Shown here: positions 25,501 through 37,500 of the stretch, in pieces | How the letters are laid out: each line of letters opens with the position of its first letter | Numbering within the stretch: the first letter of the stretch is position 1 | DNA from: Osmia lignaria lignaria | Lineage: Eukaryota > Arthropoda > Insecta > Hymenoptera > Megachilidae | DNA: 64,000 nucleotides | Reading direction: 5' to 3' | Assembly (NCBI RefSeq): GCF_051020975.1 | Contig: NC_135034.1 | Coordinates: forward strand, 6,138,001 to 6,202,000 | Made by a program: the position numbers and the translations under genes | Notes under the pieces: model-generated | Database searches by the model: none | What the model saw: the letters and a program-made list of their open reading frames with translations, nothing else | Told to the model about the DNA's origin: nothing

Positions 25501-28500
25501 CCCTCCTTTTCCTCATTGAGTGCATCCTCAAACTCGTCGCCTTCGGATGCAAGGTATAAAAAAAGCCTGTTAATCATTAAAAACTCCACTAACTTTGATC
25601 ACACGCAATTATCTATAATATTACGATAATATTGTACAGATCGTCTTAAAGAGCTTGTACACCATGAGAGCTGCAGATTGTGCAAATAATGTGGTGTACA
25701 ATCTTTTTGAAGCGTTCTGTATATACCGCGTGTTATCTACGTTTTCTTTATCATTTCGTTACCTAATCTCTCTACTTAAAATATGTTCGTGAAATAAGAA
25801 TATTATGCGAGGGAAATGGGATCGCGAGTGTGTAGTTGTATTTCGGGATTAATGCCAGAAAAGAGGAATACAATGTTTGGTGATAACGCGACTGCTTAGA
25901 GATATATTTTTCAATTCCACCTTCGATTATGTGTCATTTTCATTTGTTTCAGAATTACGACGATAAGAACGATCGAAACCTGTACCGATTCTCTCTACTT
26001 TCGTTAATCGTTGTTAAAATTAGAAATTTGTCGGTATACTTTTGAATCGGCCGACCCGTATTTAGAGTAAAGTTATACATAGTACCGAGATTGTTTCGCT
26101 GATACTCTTTTCTTCCGCTTGCATCTTTTAAACCAGTAGACGAAGGTGACCTCTTTCCTGGCCTGGAAAAAGGACGATAAAGTAGAGCTTCTCGCGAATA
26201 ACCGCGTATCTATCTCTCGCACACACTCTGTCTCTAGTTTTTGCTTGCTATTACCGGCATGATTCTGTAGATACTCATTTTAGAGAAGAGATCCCGATAA
26301 AATGCCGACTCACGGCTATGATCGCCTAAACACCCTCTCAGCCAAGTCTCTTCAACTTTTGAAAACACCAATTGTTTAAATAGTTTAGACATACTTGAAA
26401 CTTTAATCGGTAATCATATACGGAGCCGACACCGTTCGAAACGAAGAGATATGGCCTTTTACTCGATACACCGTTCGAAAGCACATATTTTTCACACTTG
26501 ATTTTCTAATTAGCATCGTTTACTTTCGTGTTAAGGGTGCGTATCGACACAAATACACATACATACACGTACATACTTACACATCGAGGGGAAAGTTTGC
26601 CTCTGTGCCGCAACGAGTGAACTTTCCTTTTCTTTTATTTAGCGAATTCGTAGTTTTGTAGCTTGAGTATTTGCAAACAGTTTACACACTCGAAAGCTTC
26701 TCGAAGTTTTTTCGAGCTTTCACCCTTACGTAACTTCGCAAATTAGATTGAACAGAACGTACGAAGAGGTTTTCGTGAAATTTCGAAGAAGCTTCGAATC
26801 GGCAGCATCAGCAATAGGCAAGAAATAATGGAGAGGGTTGTTACTAATCGTAGTTTTTTAATCCCTCGCGTACAGAACTTCTTCAAAGACGCGTGGAACA
26901 CGTTCGACTTCATCACAGTGATCGGCAGCATCGTGGACGCCCTGGTGATCGAGTTCGGGGTATGTAAAGCTTCAACGAGCACCGTCGTAAATCGCAAACG
27001 AGTATAAAAATTGTTCGATGAGCAATGTAGAATATCCATAACGTTTGCGTTCGTTTTTCGAACGAAATCCCTCGATGATATATAAACCTTTGATATCCTA
27101 ATTAACTGTGTGGACCCAGTGTTGCTTGAATGTATATCTCGAAATGTTGTCGCTCCTTTAAAGCTCCTCTAGGTTAAAGTTTAACCTCTTTGCTGCTTTT
27201 TTACTTTCAGCGAGGGTGTACATTTGCGTGCAACGATGACTTTTCTCGGTTAAGAGAAAAGATTCTTTAACCGAAACGCGTTCACGTTGCACGCGACTGT
27301 GCCGAATATATAATATGCTAGCAGGTAAATCGACGATCTTATTGGAACCCCTATTAAATTCGCATTTGTATTTAACCGTAGCTTTATGCTGCATTCATAC
27401 GCTACGTATCTACACTGTATACATTGTCACACGTGCACAATACACGACACCATCCTCCATATATCCACAGTGTACACAGGTGAATCTGTCAGTGGACATT
27501 GGTCGAAAAGGAACGCTATGTCTTTTCAGAATGCAAAATATTAGAAAATACAGAGTTATTGAAAATTAACGTTTCTTTTCGATCACATACTTCATGTGGT
27601 GTTAAAAAATACCCTGAAGATCTCTACATCGTTGGATAGATCACGAAAAATCTTACAATAGCAGACAACGTTTGAATTATTTGAATAATTAATTCCGTCT
27701 GCGTTAGACTCCCTACGCATGCGTAAGCGGGACGCTCAGCGGCTCATGCGCAAGCGCAACTCTTAGCGGCGCATGCGCAAGCACGATGCTAAGCGGCTCA
27801 TGCGCAAGCGCGATGCTCAGCGGCGCATGCGCAAGAGTGATGCTCAGCGGCGCGCTTGTAGGCGGCAGAGAAGGTTAGTCTCTTATTCCGCGGGTCTTGC
27901 CACTCAAGCTGTACAGTAATTAGTTAATTTTTCAATTTTCAACAACGAAATGTGGCTAAACTACTTTTCGCTCCGATTTTTCGTGATCTATCCAACGATC
28001 TAGAGATCTTCAAGGTACTTTTTAACACCCTGTATAGATGTATAGTGGAAACGACACTGTTCGAACAATCGACATACCACACAGCACTCAACCCACCAGG
28101 TATTCTATTTGATCCTCTGTAGTAGAAGTGTATTATTTTTGAGATCCGAAGTAACGCCGTGCTACTTCCATATACTGTAATTAAGTAAAATCTCCAGTAA
28201 AAGCGTGAGATAGTTGAACGTCGTTTGCCGCATCGTCGATTGTCGGACTCGAGATTTCCCTTAAATGCTTGTAATCCTTTTAGTAGGTTTTGCTAAACCG
28301 ACAGTGATGAAAATGTGAACCAGCTTTACAAGCTTCGCGACCAAGTTGTTGTTTTGAACGAGTCTCGTCGCCAGACCAGCTTCGTATCTCTGTAAATCTT
28401 TGCTAGTTTTATTCTATCTCTCTTTGTATATGTACATATACATATGTATATTGGCCTATTAAGAGATCATCAGTGTGCTCCGTTCGATCGATTCAATAAT

Positions 28501-31500
28501 CTTGCAATATTCGTGTATTTTTGTACTAGGAGCGGTTTTCGAGTATGCCCAGTGGCGGTCAACTAGGCGAGAAAAAGGTATAAATTTTCCTCACGTTTTA
28601 CACCAGAGACGTAAGTCGTGGAGCTTTCGTTACAGAAAATCTTCTGTCAAGAGAAATCGGTAAATGAGTACGCGTAGGACACTATCATGAAATACAACAA
28701 ACTCGAAAGGTCGAGCAATCACTGCGCGATATACTTATTGTTACTCGATAAATTCATTCTCTCACAGATTGCTCGTTCTTGGAAACACGAGCTGTTCATA
28801 CAATGCACACAAACATACTCGATTCGATATCATAGCAGCACAAGACACGATCTTTTTCGAGGCAGTCTGTACGTACTTTGCGCGGCCATAAAGTCGCACA
28901 AAGTACATGAAAGAACAGAGTGGCTTTGGAAAATGGCATATGGATGCGGTATATCAATTCGCGATCAAAATTCCGTCGATGGGGGTCGTTCGATCGCAGC
29001 AAACGGGTTAACGAACGACGTTTTCGAATTTCGTACTTACAAGTAGATCAAGTGCAGTGCTTTGAAACAGTTCGAAAGTATTTTCAGCAGGTTAAACGAT
29101 GTCCAAAGGTGTCTATAGCTTCGTTCGTGTAACGAGACGATTTCAAAGAAGCGATCAAAGTTCGGTTCGATGAAAGCGTGATGTTAAACGCGCGAAGCTC
29201 GATTCGAATCGCGATAAGGAATCGGCATGTTTGGGGGATTAAGTGCAATTTCCTCTGTCCCCTGCAGGAGAACTTCATCAACGTCGGCTTCCTAAGACTG
29301 TTCCGTGCCGCCAGGTTGATCAAACTGCTCAGGCAGGGATACACGATACGAATTTTACTCTGGACCTTTGTACAATCCTTCAAAGTGAGTAGACGAGGAA
29401 TCAGGGCTGCTTAATTAGGGCGCCATCTAATTTCACGGTCTCTTGCAGGCTCTGCCTTACGTCTGCCTCCTCATAGCGATGCTGTTTTTCATCTACGCGA
29501 TCATCGGTATGCAGGTACGTATCGTACGTCTGATTTCTTCCGATCTCTTACGCCCAATATGGAAAGGAAGAGCGAGCAGGGTATTGAGAAAAATATCGGG
29601 GGTGATATGTGTGATTCCGTTGCGACAGGAAAAGAATGTTAAACGACAGTGAATTGTAACCGCTATTAGTGATGATGAAATTCCGTTATCAGGTCTTTGG
29701 AAATATAGCGAACGATCCAGGAACAGCGATCGATGAACACAACAACTTTCAATCCTTCTTCGCCGGTCTTATGTTGCTTTTTCGGTGAGTCGAGCAGCTA
29801 ATAGAAGCAACTTCGAAGTTTGGAGTTAAACGAATTGTTCTTGAAGAGAAAGCTACCGATCTGCATTCGGTGGTTACTGCATCATTCGAAATGAGAAAAA
29901 ATGAAACGAAAACAATCGGTAGCGATTAACCGTTGTCGTAGAGTACTGAGTTGTTGGCATGAAGTTTAACGAAATTAAGCTGCTCGACGTGTCAATTTGT
30001 TGTTAATTGAACCCTGCAGTTAGACCTCCTCTAGACAGTTGTTCCATAGAGATGCTTGCCATAGATTTATCGAGTTTTTGGTCACGTTACGACGATACTC
30101 GAGAGAACGAAGGATCGACGATAGTATCGAACAATTGGAATCAAATCGTGAAGGTATTCGATCTTTCAACGAAATCTTCGTCCATCGATTTTCTCTCGAG
30201 GAGATCGCCTATCGGTAAAAAGAAAAGAAAGAGGGTAAAGAAAGAACCGTAGCTCGTAATTAATGTGGTGGATGAGTATCGTTAGAGGGTAGATTTTCAA
30301 CACTAACACAACTCCGTACAACGTTATTTGCTTGAACACGTTTATTGATCGTGTATCGGTAAGAACAAATTGACGGGTTCGATGATAATAGATCGGAAAG
30401 GATAAAGAAAACAATCTGTTAAGTTTAACAACGCTCATCCGTAGCGAAAGAAGAGAAAACTTGTTGCTAATGGCGTGCTCGCCCTTTGGCCGTGGGCCAA
30501 ATTTTCTTTCTGTCGGTCTCAGGTGTTCGGTAACATCGCGCTGGACGCCGACACTTCGATTACCAAGCACAACAATTTCCAAAGCTTCATTCAAGGTCTG
30601 ATGTTGCTTTTTCGGTGAGTAACAACAAGCTAAAAACGACACGCAAAGAGTTATGTTAGCTACGGCACAGCTGATAATCACGCTCACGATTTAATCCACG
30701 GGAAATTGAATCACCTTCGGGACACTGTAATTTCTTTTCTTTTCATTTTTTTTCTTTTCTCTTCGCGAGAAACATAAAGGGGGCTAAAAGCGAGGTAAAT
30801 CGAGATGATTGTTTTCGTTTCGTACAACGACAAATCACTGACACACTAATGTAAGAAAGGGCCAAGCTACGCCTCGTACGTGATACTTGAAACTAACGCT
30901 TAAAGTAGAGTAATTGAATTACCAAACCAGTATCGCTTTTGATGTTGCACTCGGTTATCGAACAGAGCTCCATGCATGATTTATCTAAGCAGATCCAGTA
31001 CCATGTTCGATTATCAAAACGCTTATTAACACGTTTCATTCTTGAAACGAAGGGGTAAGCGTTCATAAAAATCCCAGTCGACGACGTGTTACGCTTAGTA
31101 GTGTAATTTGCATGTAGTTCGAGGTTGAATCTCATCTATGAATCCTGAAGATTCTTGAGAAATGATTTAAAAACGTTGATCTGCTTGTTACACGTTAATA
31201 AGGAAACTTCAGGAATCATTAGGAATTAGAAAATCCATCGACTTTCGGTAGAGGTAGCTTTCAAGAATCCTTCGATGCTGTCCATGGGATTCCGCTATAG
31301 CGAAACTGATAGATAACTCGCGATAAACTTGAGAAATAGTAACTATGGCTACTCCCGTGGTCAGCATAATCTATATAGGAATAATGAAGAAGCGTTGGGC
31401 ATTAAATGATTAATATCTTTAGGTGCGCGACCGGTGAGGCCTGGCCGAACATCATGTTGTCCTGCATCAAAGGTCGGCCCTGCGACATAAAGGCCGACAA

Positions 31501-34500
31501 ACAAGAACCAGGAGGCTGCGGTTCGAACATCGCGTACGCCTACTTCGTCTCGTTCATCTTCTTTTGTTCCTTCCTCATGCTGAACTTGTTCGTCGCCGTA
31601 ATCATGGACAATTTCGATTATCTAACGAGAGATTCGTCGATCTTGGGCGCTCATCATCTCGACGAATTCGTGCGGATCTGGGCCGAGTACGATCCGAACG
31701 CGACCGGGAAGATCCATTACACCGAGATGTACGACATGCTGAAGAACATGGATCCGCCATTGGGGTTTGGTAACAAGTGTCCGAACAGACTCGCCTATAA
31801 GAAGCTGATCAGGATGAACATGCCGGTGGACGTCGACGGGAAGGTGAACTTCACCACCACCCTGTTCGCCCTGATTCGCGAGAATCTTAGCATCAAGATG
31901 AGATGCGGTAAGCGGTGTTACTTTCTTTTTTTATTTATTAAAGAGAGGCATGCTAAACGATTCACTGTTACAGCCGACGAGATGAAACAAGCGAACGAGG
32001 AACTTAGAGACACGATTAGAAGTATTTGGCCTTTGCAGGCGAAAAAGATGTTGGACATTTTGATACCTAGCAACGAAGGTAAGGATTCTACGATTTTCAT
32101 CGTATCGTATCGTTAATTAGATATTAAATTTCTTGGTGATGTTGTTTTAGAATTAGGCAGAGATAAGATGACCGTTGGTAAGATATACGTCTGCCTTCTG
32201 ATACTCGAAAGTTGGAGGACGACTAAGTTTGGTCAAATAAAACCGACCGGACAGGTGAGTGTTCCTCGTCGTTTTCGACCTAAATTTCTCACTCGTACGA
32301 AAATGGAAGCCCCTAGCGATATATTTCCTTATTCGAACGAGATACCTCTGCTTTGGCTTTCCCACGATTCATTTGTCGATTCAACGTTTCTATTCATTGA
32401 CGATTGAAAATTTTCCTTCCAATCAATTACTCTAATCAGAATCGAGCAAACTAAACTCGTGGAAATCCAGTCAGGGATTAAGTTTGAATGGATGTTTGTC
32501 GTTGGCTTCTTCGTGGTAGGATTTCACGTGGCCGGTGTGAAGATTAAGTTTCGAATAGAGAACTTCCAAAAATTCCATGTAGCTTCTTGATGACCCATCA
32601 TAAGCTTAGTATCGCGAAGCTCGATTATTAAACACTTAACCCTTTGTCTTACAATTTTTTTTCTATTTGAGTGAAATAAAATTGGGTATTTGCTAACAAG
32701 ATAAAAAGAAAAATAAAACAAAGTAAAATAACTAACTTTTTATTTAGTTAATAACTCATCTAATTTTTCTTTTTTTTAAAATTTGATTCGATATTATAAG
32801 GTAAGGGGTTAAAGCTTGAAGGGGTGAAATATTATGGAAAATAAAAAGTTAAAGATTGAAAAGGTGAAATATTATTGAGAATAAAAATTGAAGAGAGTTT
32901 TTGAAATAATAAACGCGATTCTAAGCTTCCTTCCCGAGTCCCAACGTTCTTGACGCTATATTACTGTGTGCTCAGTAGTGCTGAGAATTTTTCGACATTA
33001 ATTATGTATTTGAACGAGTAAAGAAAATTCAAGATTTCTAGACGCATCTCTTTATCTCAGCGTGCCATTTTCCTTGCATAAACGAGATTTTTTCAAGAAA
33101 TTCAATCGTTAAATAATTGGAAGAAAATGAATTAGGTATTCTTGCATCGTCTCGCTGGGATAAAGAAATCAATTAGTTAATATTTTACTTAACGAACAAG
33201 AAAGACGTTCAATCTGTGTCTGTTAAGTTAATTTAGTCAAACGAATCAATATGTGTAGAAGCAGTTTCGATGTCACCCTTCCCGAACGTCACGATTCGAA
33301 AGTTGATGCAACCGATTAACGTAGATCTATTTTTCGTTCGATACATCGATTGCTACCTTTTTTTCGTTTAAAACTATGTTCTAATTGTTAAGAAACTGTT
33401 GAGAAAAAAATTCGATACTTTAAAATAAAAGTTTAGTAGCACCCGATGAATCGATACGAAACACAAACTATTCATAGAATATTAGGAAGATATTAATTTA
33501 TTTTTTGAATGAGTTACAATTAGAATATTAGAGAATAATCTGTGTCTGTTGAATTTATAAGTGTTTCCATTAAAGAATTATAGAAAAGAGAGTACGACAA
33601 CGAGGTTTGAACCTTTGAATTAATGGAGCATAGAATTATTTTATCATTTCTTATTATCATTGTTATTGTTAATTAATGTGTCAATTAGAGTAGGAGTAAT
33701 CTTAAAGTGGAAATTAATCACAGAACTATATGACAATTTTTTTTTTTTTTATTATACAAACCAGACAAGAGGATTGTTCACGCAGCTATCAATCATCTCT
33801 TTGTGTCTTTTCTCTTTGTTTTCCAGAACGATAACGATCTTATCGATAACGATAATGCTGGGCAAAGTCCTGCAGCCCAGGCGGTAGTACTTACTTTTTC
33901 TCTTACTTATTATTCTCTTATTATTATCATCTTGATACCGGTTCTTTCGTTTCCATTCATTTTCCTTTTGTACATTCTTTACCATAATTCATTTATCATT
34001 TTCTTTCCCATTTTTTTTATGAACACTTTCTTTAACACGTTTGCACGTTCACTGCAAAGTAGAATTATCGAGAAACTTTTCAACTTTTCTTCGTAACATT
34101 TTCGAAACTTTTACAAATACAATTTCGTTCCAAGATTTTCAACACTTTGCAGCGAACAATTGACTTATTTCTTGTACATAATACCATTTCTCTTCGTTTG
34201 ATATTTCAATGAATAATCCGTGCAGAGACACAGTAGCCTGTCGTGTACATAAAATATATATTAGTATTCGTAACGATCGTCGATCGAAAAAGTTGCAGAA
34301 AATTAATTTATCAATTAGACATTTGGGCAGTTGTATCTCTGCTCCTTTTTTCCGTCTTGTATATTTCTTTCTATGCATCGACACACACATAGCACACACT
34401 GTTTTCTACACTTTTCAAACATCTGTACGTTTCTGTTGGAATTTTCCTTTCGTTCACATTCGTAGACCGTTTGATTCTTCCATCGATTTCTTCGCTGTCA

Positions 34501-37500
34501 CTGAATCACTGACTTGAATCACTGAAAACGCAACTACCGTTGATATGCATCCCTTGCCAGCAAGACAAACCTTAAATTATCTTTACCGGTACAGAAAATT
34601 AATGTTTTTACTTTTTAAGAAGGACAAATCAACGATGGGTGCGTTAGAAACAAAACTACATTCACACGCTCCAACTTTTCTTCTTTTTTAGGCACTTGAC
34701 ATATATATATATATATATATCTATATAAATTTAGTGAAAGTATTGTACTATTTACTAGAGCATCTATCAGGTTCACACTATATAGATCTATTAGATAATT
34801 CTTTAGTCTTTCCTTTCAAAGAGTTTCCTTTTTATAACAGCACGTTTCCTCTTCAAATAATAAGCAATATTAGTCTAGGATAATACTGTTTGAAACTAGT
34901 TGACACCCGTTCAATTTTGTGCATCATCTTTTCTCTTTCGTTTTGCGATGAAACAGTGATATATGAATTATTTTTCTCATCGAATCTTTACAAATCTTGC
35001 CGGATCATGCACGAAATTGTAACGTTTTAAGTTCTTTTAGTGATCGTGATCGACTCTTTGCCCCTCGAGAACACGATATAGCTGTATGTAAGTAAATGAC
35101 CCAGTACGTCGAACCTCGTAGAATGAAACCGACCCGAGAAAAAATGATTGAAGGTACTTTGGTAAATCCTCGAACATAGCTCGCCTTTTGCCTCGAGTAT
35201 CGTTCCGTTTAATTTAGGTTAAACAGTAGCAACTATCGTCTATTTTCGATTGATCTCTTTTTTAGATCGATAGCCAATCCAAGCCCGTGTCTATGATCGC
35301 TAGTATCAGAACGTAGTCGATCTTAGATCGAGCAATAGACATTTCTTCCTTTTTCTCTTCCGCTCCAAGATAATTTCAGAATTACCATTTTTCCTTTTTA
35401 TACGATACACTGCTTCAAATGTTTATCTTTCTCTAACTTACTTTTTTCTTCTCCTCTCTTTTCTTTAGCCTCCCTACGAGAGCTCTTGATAGTATCTTAG
35501 CAAGATCGAGGAACCCACTTCTTATTTTAATTGATCTTTCCCAGCGCGTAGATTGTTATACAATTTCAAGGAGAAGTAACGTTGATGTGCGTTCCTCGAG
35601 TTAGACTTTCGGCACCCTTAGATGTACTAGACATTATTTTTCTTCCCGTCTGTCTATTGTACAGGCTGTCTCGAGAAAGGTGTACACTGTGAAAAGGTGA
35701 AAATTCACCGTGGCGAAGGAAATCGTGAAATTATTTGCCATTTTGCACCCTGTATTTAAATTGACGGTACAAGTATCTAAGCAAAATGGTAAATGACCTC
35801 TTCATTTATTTCGCCATGGAAAATTTCGAATTTTAAAATGGTACGCGTTGTTTGAGACAACCGGTACGTTGACCGAAGACTAGCAGCGTAGCATAGAAAT
35901 TATTCTTAAGGAACATTAATCGAGTACCGTTTCCGTAGATCCGTTTGCCTTGCTAGTTTCTCTTACGATGGCTTCTGTACCCTCGAACACGATTTTCTTT
36001 CAACGAAATACAACCTGTAGTGAATTTTAACTCTGACATACAGACACGAAACAAAACAATAATTATCAGACACGATCAAGTAGTTAGATCTTACAAGTTT
36101 TTTCCGCAAAAGATTCGGTGACGGGCATTTTTTATCGAAACGAGCAATGCTGTGAACAACCAAATGTATTTTTTTTCACGATCCAACGAAGATTATTTGC
36201 TCGACGAGGAAACGAGTATCGTCCCGATCGTCGCAAATATTTTTCGTTGCCGATCGACGGAAGCCGCAAAGTCTTCCGTGTTTGATTTAATTTTCGCTGT
36301 AGATAAAGTATCTTCGTGGTAGTAATTTTATAAGCGTTCAAAGTAAATTTGGTAAAAGGTAATTAATTAAAGAGTAGATGAATCTTAGCCGAGAGTGGCG
36401 TATCGTAGGCATGTAGATACCTCGAATAAAAACCAACACCCACGTCTAATTATTGTGTGTGTGTACAGCGATGATTAGCTCCCGTCACCTTTGTTCGTTT
36501 GTGATTGGCTTCTGTACTCTGTTTGTCCACGACTTGTCCGCATATGTGTATTGGTATATCCTTGAAGAAGAACTCACAAATCGTCGATGTTCATCCTTCT
36601 CGTTTCTCGCAAAACAATTCCAAAGTATCAGGAATATGGTAACGTAATCTTTTTTTTTTTTTTAATTTTGTAATGCATAATATAAAACGACTAACAAAGA
36701 AAGTAACATCGATGGTTGGTGCATCTTGTTGCATGCTTACTAACATTTACATTCCCACAGTGACAAGTAAATTAAGTGTATCTACTTGCATATATATGTA
36801 TATGATACTTTATGCTCACCCGTAACACTTGACCAATGAATAATGTAATGGTTAACATGTACAGGGTGTTGAAAAAAGGGTTCACAATCTACAGACTAGT
36901 GGCAATGAAATAGTGTGGATGAATTTTAAGGGTAGTATCACATTCTTACTTGTTAGATATTTATATTAACATTATTAAAATAATACCCTTTGACGCTTTG
37001 ATTGCCATGAAAATGAACTAAAACCCTGTCTGAACAACAATTTTATTTTTAATGGTACTTGATTCAAATTAGGTAAGTAAGATTGTCCCTCGCAAATATG
37101 GGTAACGTGACGATCAAAGTGTCAGACTGTAAATAAGAGGTAAGAGGACACGTAGAACACTATTTGTAAGTATAAAAGTAAGAACATGATCAGTTCAACG
37201 AGTGCTACCTAACATTTAAAACTAGAACTCTACGTTTGAACACCCTGTACACATAAGATACAGCTTTTAACAAACATATACAGGCTTTATCCGAGTGATA
37301 TTCACCGTCACGAATAAATTCGTCACTTTTTACTATAACTTTTCGATATTCAAAGTGTTTCTGTATTCTCTATTTTCGCACACGCAGCGTGTATTTTTTC
37401 TGGCCGTTAGAAGAGAAGATGTTTCTTTATTTCTTAGCGATACTCTCAAGTGCACCATCACGATACTCTTTTTCTAGCATGGGCTTTGTCTTTTGAAAAA

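Noticed and set aside
27712..27852. Possible CRISPR-like array (five regular 27-bp units)
   Set aside because: Units are directly adjacent with no unique spacers, in a eukaryotic intron; it is a minisatellite.
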